NCBI GenBank assembly: GCA_026873275.1
Contig: JANTUC010000005.1
Location: forward strand, 372,001-436,000
Direction: 5' to 3'
From: Pseudopithomyces maydicus
Lineage: Eukaryota > Ascomycota > Dothideomycetes > Pleosporales > Didymosphaeriaceae
DNA: 64,000 nucleotides
Below, one piece after another: positions 11,311-23,179 of the stretch (positions are counted from its first letter, which is position 1; each line of letters begins with the position of its first letter). The position numbers were made by a program, and so were the translations under genes. The notes below the pieces were generated by a model, which did not search any database, was not told the origin of the DNA, and worked only from the letters and a program-made list of their open reading frames with translations.

Positions 11311-12665
11311 TCACGGGTGGCCAGGGGCGGGTCTCAGCACAATAGCCTTGGCCCACACATTGCGCAGGTCGACGACAGCCTCGACATGCCAGGCGGCCTG
11401 GCGGGCCAAGGTCGTCCACTCGTGCTGGGTGCGCTCCTGGCCGTTGACGGCAGACATCATGGTGACATTGCCATAGCGCCAGATGCGGGCGCTTCGGCCG
11501 TCGTCCAAGACCGACTCGACCACGATCATGCGGGCACGCGGCGTCGGGCGGATGGCGGCGCGCACGACTCGCAGAATACGCAGCACGTCGCGGTCGACCC
11601 AGTTGTGCAGGCACCACTTCATGGTGTAGACTTCATACGAGGGCACTGCCTCGAGGAAGTCTCCCACGTGTAGGGCGTCGATGCGCGTGGCCACGTCGGC
11701 GAACTCGCCACCGGGAGCAAAGAACTTGGGCCGCACCATGTCGATGACGGATGGCAGCTCGAGCAGCGCCCCGCGTAGCTCGCCGTGGGCCCGCAGCAGG
11801 CTGCAGATGAAGTCGCCGCCGCCGCCCCCAATGTCGAGTACCGTGGCATCCCCCAGGTCGCCCCACGAGTAGTCGGCCAGCAGTCCGGGGCTTTGAGCTA
11901 TCGCGGCTGCTCCCAGCGCACCGTGGAAGCGCTCCTGCTTGCCCGGCTGCGTTGCAAAGTAGGCGAAGATGCTCTGGTCCGCGTCTATGCCCGCCGACAT
12001 CTGGGCCGCGCTGCGCTTCTCACCCGCCCGCACCGCGTCGGGGATGCTGGCAGCAAAGTCGTAGAAGTCGTTGCCGTACAGGGCGACCCATCGGTGCCAC
12101 TGCGTCCAGTGGTCCTTCCGCAGCAGCGTCGACGCGGCGTTGTTGGCGTACTGCCCTGTGGATGCGTCGTAGGCAAAGATGCCGTTGTTGCGCAGCACCT
12201 GCATGACTTGCCCAAGCCGCAGCGGCTGCAGCCCGGCCCGGCCCGCCATCTCGTCGAGCCCCAGCCGGCCCGCATCGCCCAGCACGTCCGGGATCCTGTG
12301 CTCGACCGCCACACAGAGACATTTGGTGTCCAGGTACGCTGCCGAGTCCCATTGAGTCTTAGCGCATGCTTCAAGTGTAAAAGGGCGGCCGCCAACCAAG
12401 TTGAACCAACAAACGGCGACACGAACAAGGTTCCACGTACCCAAAAACTCTCCGCCAGCTGTGTGGCCGGCGGCTGCAACAGGCGCACCAGCTGGTCCGC
12501 CAAGTCCACCGTTTGCCCTGCCAGTCTCGACGCCTTGGCATCTGGAAGCCCGTGGTCGGATACTTGTAGTGTCGTCAGTCGTTCCTGTGCGAGCGGCCCA
12601 CCTTGCTCAAGCGCGTCGACAGCCTCGCTCAATGCCGCCTTGACTTTGGACAGGACCTGTTCCAT
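11311..12665 (-). CDS. SAM-dependent O-methyltransferase (COMT type; AflP/AflS relatives)
   Basis: Two exons, 12665-12441 and 12357-11311, with an 83-bp GT-AG intron (12440-12358); 424 codons including stop. An N-terminal helical/winged-helix dimerisation part (MEQVLSKVKAALSEA to about residue 150) precedes a Rossmann fold with motif I LDIGGGGGDF and the catalytic-histidine segment MKWCLHNWVD. This is the plant-COMT-like family used in fungal polyketide and peptide clusters. AflS/AflJ, the partner of AflR in aflatoxin-type clusters, comes from the same family but usually has a decayed SAM motif. Here motif I and the histidine are intact, so a real methyltransferase is the better call, although an AflS-like co-activator role cannot be excluded next to an aflR-type gene. 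The substrate is unknown. Confidence 0.87.
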
Positions 12666-13244
12666 TGCTATGCTGTCTTCTCTCTCTTTCAATTTGCACA
12701 AGTGACAGGGTTCAGAATGGAACAGAAAGTGGCTATTGATTTGATTATTGTCACCTGCGTGGACCGAGAGCCGACCACTGCAGGCACAGGCCCGGTCGCC
12801 GACCATCCACCACCTCTTTTGCCCGCAACAGCCCGGCTTTACGACGTGGTCATGTCATATCCGCAGCACGGCACCCGAGCACATTATGTGGTACAGATTA
12901 GATACGTACCTAGGGTCTGAGAGACAGAGTTATGTATGGCCTTGCAAATAGTAGTCACAGCAGGTTCTGCATTGGTCTTAAACAGCGGACAGAGAACTCA
13001 CCGTACAATGACTTGTTACCTCTCGTGTAGTGGGGGGAGGCTTTTGAGGAGAGAATGTGTTTTGTTTGTTTAAAAAGGTAGTAGCTAAGCATAGGCTGAC
13101 TGGATGAAAATGGATAGAAAAATGCTGTTATCCCCTCTTATAATAATATAAAAAAGTGGCGGGCGTACAGAAGGTAGGGATTTAAAAGTAATGTATTGTA
13201 TTGATTGGTCGGATCATCGTTTGGCCGACCCGGCGCTTGGTTTG

Positions 13245-13405
13245 GTCTCATCTTTCCCATCACCAAGCCAGTGATTGCTATGTTGAGATAGAATATCCAT
13301 CTCCAGCTCCTCTTAACCAAGACACTACCTATCACCGGTCCGATGATGGCACCTATATAACAAGAACAGCTTTTAGCCGGAGTGCTGTGCCTCTTGCCCT
13401 ATTAG
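13245..13405 (-). pseudogene. Fragment of an MFS transporter gene (DHA2 type)
   Basis: Reading the minus strand from about 13402 downwards gives GKRHSTPAKS, then IGAIIGPVIGSVLV and KRSWRWIFYLNIAITGLV, which is the motif-C and helix-6 block of DHA2 transporters (compare GPVIAGALVE..WRWIFYLNLP in the exporter of this window). The frame is followed by unrelated AT-rich sequence and preceded by two stops, so only about 50 residues of a 550-residue protein remain. It lies between the divergent methyltransferase and P450 genes, and is evidence that the cluster once had a second transporter or underwent rearrangement. Confidence 0.75.
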
Positions 13406-13559
13406 GGCGGTAGACCTAAGAGCTGATTGCGGCGTGGCCAAAACGATGCACATGAGAACACATTCTCTCAGTCTCATCAACGTCTACAGACCTCTACTCT
13501 TTACTCTTTCTTCGAAATGCTGTCGCACTATAGTGACCCATAATACAATACGCAACATA

Positions 13560-15187
13560 ATGAACACCGCTATACTTGGTTATGTTGGGAGTGGAGTGCT
13601 GCTCATGTTCGCTTTGACACGCTTCCTTCGATCCCAGGACGACATGCGCGAACCACCAGTGGCACGCACTTCTATTCCCGTAATCGGCCACATAATTGGG
13701 ATGCTTCGCTACAAAGTTTTCTATTATCGCCAACTGAGGCAAGTCGTGGGATTCTCTCAGTAATCTGAAGTACTCTATGTGACTCCAATTTCAGGGACCA
13801 GATCAACTCGCCTATCTTTACCGTTCCAGTGCCCAACTCCAAAATATACGTCATTTCATCTCCACAGCTCATCACTGCTGTGCAACGCCTGGTCAAACCT
13901 CTGGCATTCGGCCCGGTAGCTGCCAAATTCTCCCAACGAGTGTCCGGATGTTCAGAAGAGACTCAGAAGACGCTGCAGACAAACATACTTGGTGAAGACG
14001 GCGACAGAAGCTTGATAAATTCCTTCTTCAAAGACATGGTACCGCCATTGATGCCTGGCAAATCGTTGGATGCGATGAACCGCATCATGACCCAAAGCGT
14101 TGCCCAGTCCATCGATGAGCTCATGCAGGATGGAGCCGCTCGCATCAATCTCTCTACTTGGCTTCGCCATCACATCACTATAGCGACGACTAAAGCTACA
14201 TACGGCCCGGCTAACCCTTTCTTGGACCAACACATAGAAGATGCTTTTTGGACTTTTGAAAAGAACCTACTTCCCGTCCTGATAAACATCCTTCCTTCTT
14301 TGACTGCAAGTACTGCTATTCGCGCTCGGAAAGTAGTTTCAGACGCTTTTTTGGATTATTTCCAAAAGAATAAGCACGCTCAGGGGTCTGCTCTTGTCCA
14401 AGCTCGCGTTGATAATGCTCGCGAATACGGCGTCCCAATCGAGGATATAGCGGGATTCGAGGTTGGAGGCGCCATTGCTGTTCTTGTCAACACATATCCC
14501 ACGGCTTTCTGGATGATTCATTATGTCTTCTCTAATACCCAGGTGCTAGCAGATTGCAGGGAAGAGCTGGCGGGGATTACAAAGTCAATCACAGATGCCC
14601 AAGGCACGACGACTCATCACATTGATATGCTTTCCATCAAAACTAACTGCCCCATTCTCACATCAACATTGCAAGAGGTTCTTCGGCACCGGGCTGTAGG
14701 CACGTCGGTGCGAGAAGTGATGGAGGACACTTTGCTGGATGGACAGTACCTCCTTAGAAAAGGCTGCACGTTGCTCATACCGACTGACGTTCTGCACTCA
14801 GATCGTGCCTTGTGGGGTGATGATGTTGCTGAATTCAATCACCGTCGCTTCCTCAAATCACCCGGGAAGAAACTTCCGAATCCAGTAGCGTTCCGTGCGT
14901 TTGGTGGCGGAACTACACTTTGCCCTGGTCGCCATTTCGCTAGCACCGAGGTCATGGCAGTGGCTAGCATATTCATCGCTCGTTTCGACATTTCCCCGGT
15001 AGGCGGACAGTGGCCTAACGCGGAGGTCAAGAACATCAACCTGTGGGCGCAGATCGTGGAAGCGGACCCAAACCTCGAGATCAACGTGGTCCCGCGAGAG
15101 GTTTTTGGACAAGGAAAGCACAAATGGGAGTTTGGTTTGAGCGATTCGGAGATGCTCTTCGCCCTCGCAGCCGAGGACAGAGGCTAG
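13560..15187 (+). CDS. Cytochrome P450 monooxygenase of the cluster
   Basis: Exons 13560-13738 and 13795-15187 joined across a 56-bp GC-AG intron (donor AG|GCAAGT); 524 codons including stop. The N-terminus has one membrane anchor (about residues 5-20) and a proline-containing hinge (IPVIGHIIG). Further motifs: I-helix region near FEVGGAIAVLVNT, in which the usual acidic-Thr pair is not obvious; ExxR as EVLRHR; and the haem-binding loop FRAFGGGTTLCPGRHFA with the cysteine ligand. The overall style (IPTDVLHSDRALWGDDVAEFNHRRF) resembles CYP7/CYP8-like fungal P450s such as cholesterol-hydroxylase-like and AflN/cluster enzymes. It would be ER-bound and tailor the cluster product with NADPH-P450 reductase. 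An earlier in-frame ATG at 13434 would add 42 residues before the anchor; I prefer 13560. No frame break is needed. Confidence 0.9.
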
Positions 15188-16890
15188 CCGAGCTTATCAG
15201 AAGTTGCTCTGGGCTTTCATGACGGCTGGACGCTCTCCAACTTCGTTGTACACTGGTCCGATCGTTCCATGCGCAGCATCTTTCGCCCAGATTCATCCAT
15301 GATCAGACCACAGCTGATTCGAACTGCTTCTTTTCTACTCTTCGCTCGACGAGGTTCGGGCTCCGTTGTCGCTCTCGGATGTGGCATTGTGGCTAGATAG
15401 TTGCTGCTGTCGTCAATGGCTGTGTCATGTTTTGTAGCCTGCTTGCTAATCTTGATTTCGTGACTGACGCGGCCGCAACCATAGCTCAAACGTCCGTCAC
15501 TGTTATAACGCTTTGCAAAGTCTCGCTCGACCCACTTGTGTTAGTGATCTGATACTTTTTGAGCACTGGCCCTCATATGTTTTTGTGCAGGGCTTGATGA
15601 CAACTAGGAATCATACCCCCTCAACACTGGTTACACTGCCGAGGACGCCAAATAATGATGTCTAGTTCTTCTGGGAGGGTTGAGAGGCCGTCATACCCGT
15701 TACCCTCCCACAGCCAATCTATGCCTTTGGCTGCAGTCGGCATGACCTGTCCAGGTTCTTACGAGAATAATTGAATGACAGCCAATCCAATGCAGCACAA
15801 ATTGTCCGAACTGTCCGCCTTAGCTATAAGAGGCAACTCAGAGGCTAGTAAGCAAGCTATAGGCAGCATGCCTATTAAATCTTCTATAACTAACAGGACT
15901 GAAACCTGTTACAACGCTGTCCCCGGCTAAATAAGAAAAATGCATTGCCAACCGGTACTAATTATTTGATAAATGTAGTCGCGCTCGGATGGTGGGCCAA
16001 GACCGAGGTTGTACCCCCACTCGCAACGGCGCGGTGTAGCCCCATGGCAGGTATTGTTTCAAGAGAGTGATGCCGAGTGGCTCACCGCAACCAGTTGTAT
16101 TTCACCGCCACTGCACTACTCAGGATAAGCGAGTCGAGTATCTCTGCCCAGGTAATCTCGACTGTCAATGCCATCTTATGCACCTGCGTCCAGGAAAAAG
16201 GCAGGCGCCTCCCAAAAGTGGCATTTATACCCGGTAATACTGTGATTTTCTGGTCACCATCGAAGTTCCCAGGGCTCGTTGTCAGAAAATGGACAAGCTG
16301 GGGTCTCCCTTCTGCTCTCATAAACCTTCACCCTCGCAAATCAATAGAATGCGATCATAGCCAGTATCTCTACTTCAGGAAACTCGATTCGGAGCTATTT
16401 GTGTCTATTTCTTGTTGTGGTAATGCTTACCAACATGTTATTAGAAACAATTGAATTCAAGGAGGTGTACTTTATAATAGGGCCGAATAGTGTCCGCATA
16501 GGATGAATACGTCCGGCTATTTCCATAGCACATCTTGGTTATATCCTGTATACCTGCAAGCTTATTAAAAGCGCCACGGGGTATCCAGGGTAAACAAGAT
16601 TCTGCTACCTGTTTAGGATTCGGTACAAGCCGACTAGGAAACTCATCGCCGCTTGCACGGCGGTCCTGGCTAATTCTCAGCAAACATTCACACGACACAG
16701 AAACGTCCCAGGGGAAGATGAATCTCCCCATTACCTGCCCATTCTCTGCTAAGCGCCTCTTTCAGATCCCTATGATTGAAAAACATAAATAGTCCCCAAA
16801 AGCCACGCAATTGACATTCGACACCGCGCCCCGCATCTCTTTAGTCCCAATCATCTACACGCCGGCTTCTCGCTATCAAGCAATCTCAAC
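15188..16890. other. Intergenic region right of the metabolite cluster
   Basis: About 1.7 kb with no frame that resembles a protein. It separates the cluster from ordinary gene space. A TATA-free pyrimidine-rich stretch just before 16891 (16840-16890) looks like the promoter or 5' leader of the next gene. Confidence 0.5.
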
Positions 16891-17402
16891 ATGCAGTTCC
16901 CCCAGGTCCTCCTCCTCGCTTTCGCAGCGGCAGCCTCTGCGGCCAAGTTCAAGTTCTTCGACGACCAAAGCTGCCAAGCCTACGACCAATCCTACATCAA
17001 GGTCACCTCCGCCCAGCTTAAAGACCTCGTGATCCAGAGCTGGCCAACCACGGCCGCGGATTCCTGGGACTCGAACCTCTTCCTGGACAAGGAGAAGTGC
17101 CCTCGCCCCTCTGACAACACCGTCAAATGGGTACGTTACATGATCCCCGTTTCGTTTCACAGCACCCGTCAGCTTCCCTGAAGTTTGAATCAGTACGTGA
17201 AAAGCTGACTTGAATTTTCTCAATCATAGATTTCCGTCCCACAGTGGGGAATTGGCAGCCCGTACTCTTCCCCGGCGGTGCGGTTGCGGTGGCGTACTAC
17301 AAGGAGACCGATACCTACAGCCTTTGCGATCTTCTGGCTGCTACCCAGTCTAACGGGTACCAAGGATTCTGCATGTGTGGTGGCCAACCTGGACTCTGCT
17401 GA
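16891..17402 (+). CDS. Small secreted cysteine-rich protein
   Basis: Exon 16891-17130 starts with a clear signal peptide (MQFPQVLLLAFAAAASAA, cleavage near residue 18). The mature part begins KFKFFDDQSCQAYDQ. A GTACGT donor at 17131 and an acceptor at 17228-17229 define a 99-bp intron. The best second exon (17230-17402) reads FRPTVGNWQPVLFPGG and ends SLCDLLAATQSNGYQG, FCMCGGQPGLC, stop. Joining it in this frame needs one added base near the junction, giving about 137 residues with six cysteines in the mature protein. The unshifted frame gives a longer tail without this pattern. Size, signal and cysteine content fit a secreted effector-like or cell-surface protein; no family is recognised and no function is claimed. 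Confidence 0.65.
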
Positions 17403-18223
17403 GTGTGGGGGAAGTAAGGATCTTTGGATAATGAATGCTACACTCCTTAATGCTTATTATAATTTATATACTATTTTCAAAGTTTCATGAAAATGCTTCC
17501 ATCTTTTGTCATCAAATTCTGGTTCTTATTTGCTATATTGCTAAATTATACAATACCATAATTGAGGCCGGTCGTGACATGATGAGAGACGCGTAGGCCG
17601 GTGGGACACGGCCTCATCTGTATCTATGCGATGATGAAGGGACGGACAGCAGCGTGCTCGTACCAGGCAGGCACCCGCCCTTCAACACTGGCTTGCCATT
17701 GACCGGTGTCGATAATTAAATTATGCTGCTTTTATACGCGTGCGACGCATTCCTCGGCGCCATGGTGGAACGGGCTATTCGCCGGCATCTGTGCGCTTGA
17801 TGACCTAATCACCAGCTTAAAGCTTCCGCCCAAAATTGCTACATCCTTCCTTCTCACCCAGACAACATGCCCATGGTGACTGGGGCTCATTGAGTCTGTC
17901 TACAACAGGTATGTATTCGTGTTTCCTACGTTCATTGCCGGCGGTACATGCCAATGCAGGCAGGAAGGCGCGGCCACTGCACTTAGAAAAGTTTTCTCGC
18001 ATAACGGGAAACCGCAGCCCGCTGCAGCCATCCTGCCCATTGCATTGCCTACCGCCCTCCCGTGCACTCTTATGATGATCGACTTTATAACCTTAGAACC
18101 GTTGCGAATGACGCCAATTCCGGCGCTTGATCAATGCTTGTCCTTACTACCTGATGCACACTTCACTCTCTTCGCCGCCTCATTTAACATTGTGCCTGTG
18201 CCCACACTAACACGCGTGCAAGA
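17403..18223. other. Intergenic region before MSK1
   Basis: 0.8 kb, AT-rich at 17430-17560, no supported gene. It contains the promoter of the LysRS gene, whose ATG at 18224 is the first in its frame. Confidence 0.5.
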
Positions 18224-20004
18224 ATGAGCAGACCTACCCTCCACTTCCTCCGACCGTATCTCACCCGGGGCATCGAGCCCGCCGTCAAGCCCGAACTCGC
18301 CCGCGCCTACTGTGCTTTCCAGAGACGGTTTGCCCAGACCATCGCCGCCGATGCGTACACGGGCCGGCACGATGTCGAGAAGCAGAAGCGGTTGGAGCAG
18401 CTGCGGAAGATGAAGAGCCTGGGAGAGTTCCATCCTCGATTGGCACACGATGCCAATGGAGAACGCGTGTCGCTCAAAGCCTTCAATGAGAAGTACAAGG
18501 GCCTGGACGGGGCCCAGGTTGGCGAGCGCGTGTCGGTGTTTGGTATGTTGGGTTTCTTCCAGTCACGCTGCACTTGCAGCTAACATTTCTAGGCAGGGTG
18601 CGATCAATGCGCATGCTAGGCTCCAAGTTGATGTTCGTTGATATCGAGCGTGACTGTCAGAGGTTGCAGATCATGATAGAGGTCAAAAAGTTGGACAATC
18701 ATGACGACGCTCTCGAGGCCTTCAAGGCTTTCAAAAAACTGTCGCTCGCGGCGACTGGGTGTGTAAGTAGGACAGAACCTTGACCATAGTGCACGTCTGA
18801 CTGTTTCCTAGCCTTCCATGGACACGCGATCAGGACGTCAACCGGTCAGCTCTCCCTCTTAGCGCTTCGTGTGCCCCAGATACTCGCACCTTGCCTGCAT
18901 CACTTGCCTGAAAAGGTTGAGAATGCCGAGGTGCTTGCTCGGAATCCTCACGTGCATCAGCTCACTAGCTATGAGCCTGGTCACATTCTTCGCTTGCGCG
19001 CCACGGTCTACGACTCTATTCGGCAGTATTTGGCCAAAAGCGACTTCTTGGAGGTGGAAACACCGACTTTCGATGTCAATGCTGGAGGTGCGATCGCTCG
19101 ACCGTTCGAGACCGTTGCAAACGAACTATCAAACATGCCTATTCGACTGAGGATAGCACCAGAGTTGAACTTGAAACGACTCATCGTTGGAGGACAAGAC
19201 AAGGTTTTCGAGATTGGCAGGTCCTTCAGAAATGAAGGTGTTGACAACACTCACAATCCTGAGTTCTCTACCTGCGAGTTCTACGAGGTTGGAGCCACAC
19301 TTACTTCGCTGATCGGAAGAACAGAGGAGATGATCTGTGGCGTCAAAGAAATTACTGATTCTCTTCGACCAACTGAGTTCCCTTCGCTTCAAGAGCCAGA
19401 AGGCCTTGACCTCAGCCGCCCGTTCGCTCAGCTGCCATTCATCCAAACAATCGAGAATGCCTGTGGTCGAAAGCTGCCAGATTTATGTTCGGATACCGCA
19501 ACCAAGGACGTCTTGAGCTTTTTCGACGATTTGGACATTGCTGTTCCGCCGAACCCGACGCTCCCGCGCTTGCTTGATACCCTCGCCGAGCTTTACATTG
19601 AGCCTCTTTGCGTCAACCCTACTTTCATTACACATCACCCAGAAGCTCTTTCGCCATTGTCGAAATCTTATGTGTGCCCCGAAACCAATCAACGCATTGC
19701 GTCACGCGTCGAGCTGTTCATCAATGGTCGTGAATACGTCAATGCCTATGAAGAGGAGAATTCACCTTTTGAGCAGCGACGCAAGTTCATGCAACAGTTA
19801 GAGTTCCAGCCAGAGTCAGAACAAGGCGGCCGAGAAGTCGATGAGAGCTACCTGGAAGTGTTGGAATGGGGCCTGCCACCGACCGGTGGCTGGGGATGCG
19901 GTCTCGACCGCTTAGTTATGCTTTTTGCGAACAAGAAGCGCATTGCAGATGTCTTACCTTTCGGTACATTGCGCAATGTGGTCAGTATCGCGAAGAACAA
20001 GTAA
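18224..20004 (+). CDS. MSK1: Mitochondrial lysyl-tRNA synthetase (class II)
   Basis: Charges mitochondrial tRNA-Lys in the matrix. The start is rich in Arg and lacks acids (MSRPTLHFLRPYLTRG), as expected of a presequence. An OB-fold anticodon-binding part (GRVRSMRMLGSKLMFVDI, then RGDWV and HGHAIRTSTGQLSLLALRV) precedes the class II core: motif 2 FRNEGVDNTHNPEFSTCEFY and motif 3 GWGCGLDRLVMLF. Asn/Thr in NTHNPEF and the loop style fit LysRS rather than AspRS. Exons are 18224-18542, 18593-18762 and 18812-20004; both introns are GT-AG of about 50 bp. One frame break in the A6 run at 18733-18738 must be filled with one base, after which RGDWV appears and the total is 561 codons. That an essential gene needs this repair is a strong sign of an assembly error. 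Confidence 0.93.
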
Positions 20005-21330
20005 TATCGGACTATAAGAGAAGTTATAGTTCGTGTTGTATCACCAGGCGCGTTATTTACGAGAAGCGTTGATGTGTAGTATATCTAGTGTACTTTTAGC
20101 CTCCTAGTAATGTGAACATCAGATCATGAACACCCAGCCTCCGCACCGAAACCCCATCGACTATGATCTATATCAGGGCGATCTTATTGACAGCACACAC
20201 ATGCAGATTTGCTGACTCGCCTTCCGCCTGGACGATCGTGAGCCGTTCGTTGGGCTCTGTACGATACATCATGCCACATCGCTTGTCAAGAAAGGGAAAA
20301 CCTGCGACAAAAGCAATCATTGACTGCAGTCTATTTTCGTCAGCTGCCGGAGCAGCGTTTATCTCCATCTTTACTCATTCGAAAACTCGTTTTCAACTTC
20401 ATCCCCTTTTCTCTCCAAACTTTTCGCGCTTGATGGCACCGCGCATTTGAAAAAATGAAATGAAATTACCACCATCGTCATGAACGGCGCGGCGTCGTTA
20501 GAAATTCCCCGCGGTGTCTATTTGTATGATCCGAAGATGGCCCTGTTCGTCGTGGTTTGATGTGTACCAGGGGTCCCTAGATGTTTCAACAGGGGTCTCC
20601 CTCTCGTGGCGCCCTCACCACCAAACGCCATCAAAGCTCTCGGGAATCTGACAGACACTAGAGGATGCGACATCCACCCTGGCCCTGCACTTGCAACACC
20701 ACGCATGGTACTGGCCTGTATCACGAACTGCAACTTTCAAGGCTCTCGCAGGCCTCGGTAATGAGACCCTGCGCTCCCCTCATCTTGGTCCTCTCCAAAC
20801 AGCTTGCGCACGCCGTCTCGCATGACAGTGGCCCCGGGCACTTCCTGGATGTACCGTGTTCTGGTCCCCTCAGAAGTGCTTTTCCGACGTCATCGAGGCT
20901 TTGACGAAAATAAAGCACACATGTCCACGGTGGACAGCCCACTTGTTGTCCCGATCCACGAATCGGGAGCTGAAGGTCAAGTCAGGGCCAGGCGAGGATC
21001 AAGGTGGCAGCAGTTCAGATGGCATACCAAGGGGCTGGACCAGTACCCTGATATTTGCTTTATAGAACCTACGATATATTGTGGACTTTTACCCTTGCCT
21101 CAGTCACACAAGGCATCAGTGATTCAGCAACCATATTCTATCCAGGCATACATATCTGTTTCGCAGTCTTCTGTTACATACTGCACCTCGACCCATTATT
21201 CTAATCCATCACGACTTCCATTCTCAAAAAGCTTTTCGGCAGACTTCGTAGGCGCCGCATCTCGGTCTTCTTGGCTCCAGAAGTCGTGATCGCACCTGCT
21301 TCAGAAGCCGTGGTCGCGCCTGCTCCATAC
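20005..21330. other. Intergenic region between MSK1 and aquaporin gene
   Basis: 1.3 kb without a supported gene. It must hold the MSK1 3' end and the aquaporin promoter or leader. Reading frames in it have no recognisable protein character. Confidence 0.45.
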
Positions 21331-23179
21331 ATGTCTCAGGAACGTCATCCTGGGCCACTGCCACAATACTACGGCCAGCAAATGCCTGACGGCACGTTAG
21401 TCGAGTCGCCCAACTTCCCGCTGGGCTCCCACGCCTCCCGTGATACCCTCCTTCGTCTACCCATCCAACCGAGCGCGGCCCACGTTCAACACCAAGATCA
21501 AGAGGCAGCGCCGCGTATCAGCACGGTTCCCGATTTTCCCGCCGTTCCAGAGAAGGGATCCTCATCAGCAGGTCGCGCGCGGGCCAGAACTACTAGAGAC
21601 AGCAACCGCTGGTTGGTACCTCTCGCCCATGACCAAGAGCAAGATGGCACTTACCATGAGGTTCGCTCATCTTCTCAAGTCCGCAGGCGGGATCTTGGCT
21701 CCATGCGGCATCAACCCGCGTACGTAGAAGACTATTCGGATGAGGAGGAACGCCCTCGAGCGTACAGACGCCCTGTAAGGAGACACACCAGACCACCGCC
21801 TTCTCATGGGAGAGTGCCTGTCCCAGTGGCGAGGTATCCTTCCGACCAGGGACGCAGCAGCGTGGATGGCTGGCGGCCAAGCTACGAGTACGAGAGCGAC
21901 ACACCATCCAAATCACGTATCCAAGCCAGCTATGGCTATGGCAGCGAAGAAGACGATGCATACCGAAGGCCGAGAGCCGCCTATGGTGATGGTGGAAGGA
22001 GAGGTCCGCCCAGGACCCCACCAACCACTGAGGACGTCATGAGACTCCCCTGGACGCTCTGGATGTCGTCTAATTTGAAGAACCGTTGGTCCTCCCGTGC
22101 ACGCACATGCCCATATCCATATCCACACCCTCAACGCATCGCTACGAACGAATACTCCCTTCGTCCAGCCGATTCCCCCTTCCCCGATCGAGCCCTACCC
22201 GCCCTCCACGTCCCGGCCGAGTTACAACATCGCATACTGATACTGTCCTAGACTTTGTGGCCTTCATAGGCGAATTCGTTGGCACAACCATGGTACGTAC
22301 ACACGGTGCTCGCACCCTGATATCATTAACGTCTCTAACCAACCCACGCAGTTTCTCTTCTTCGCCTTCTCCGGCACCCAAGTCGCCAACATCCAATCCA
22401 ACGGCACCTCCAACACCACCACCGGCGCCGATACCGGTTTCTCCCCTCAAGTCCTACAATACATCTCCCTCGTCTTCGGCTTCTCCCTCATGGTCAACGT
22501 CTGGATCTTCTTTCGCATATCGGGCGGGCTGTTCAACCCTGCAGTGACGTTCGCGATGCTGCTCACTAAAGCCATGCCGCCGGTGCGGTTCTTCCTGCTG
22601 CTGGTGGCGCAGCTGGCGGGCAGTATTTTCGCGAGCTTTCTCGTCAGCGTCATGTTTCCGACGCCGTTGAATGTGCGGACGACGCTGAGTGCGGATACGA
22701 GTGTGGCGAGGGGAGTGTTTATTGAGGCGGTGCTGACGGCGGAGTTGGTGTTTACGATTTTTATGTTGGCGAAGGAGAAGCATAAGGGTAGGTGGAGTGC
22801 TTCTATTCACGACGGGGTTATGCTAATGGGGTTATACAGCTACTTTCATCGCGCCTGTGGGCATTGGGCTCGCGCTGTTTGTCGCCGAGCTCGTCGGCGT
22901 GTATTATACTGGTGGATCGCTGAATCCGGCGCGCAGCTTTGGGCCTTGCGTCGTTACTGGGATTTTCGACCAGGAGCACTGGATTTATTGTGAGTCACGC
23001 CCACAAGAACGAATTTCGTGGAATCACAGATCTAATTGAATGCAGGGGTTGGACCGGCGGTGGGTGCCGTGCTTGCGGTTGTCTTTTACAACTTCATCAA
23101 GATCCTTGAATACGAGATGGCGAATCCGGACCAGGATGCCGACGAGAAGGACATCAAGGAGAAGCAAAACATGGCATGA
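21331..23179 (+). CDS. Aquaporin (MIP family) with long hydrophilic N-terminus
   Basis: Exons 21331-22084, 22252-22292, 22352-22787, 22840-22989 and 23046-23179 give 505 codons including stop; all four introns are GT-AG and in phase without corrections. About 240 residues of Pro/Arg/Ser/Tyr-rich, probably disordered sequence precede the channel. The channel starts LPWTLWMSSNLKNHFVAFIGEF and has both half-helix motifs, GGLFNPAVT and GGSLNPARS, between six hydrophobic segments, ending in an acidic/basic cytosolic tail (MANPDQDADEKD). The orthodox NPA pair and the LPW(T)xW start match fungal orthodox aquaporins (Aqy group) rather than long aquaglyceroporins such as Fps1. It would move water across the plasma membrane; the long tail is a likely place for phosphorylation or gating. 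The start ATG at 21331 is the first of the frame. Confidence 0.9.

Noticed and set aside
11785..12705. 306-residue frame antisense to the methyltransferase
   Set aside because: Shadow of the GC-rich methyltransferase gene, which has clear SAM and histidine motifs on the other strand.
13138..13335. Independent 65-residue gene
   Set aside because: It is the central piece of a DHA2 transporter starting in mid-helix; kept only as a relic.
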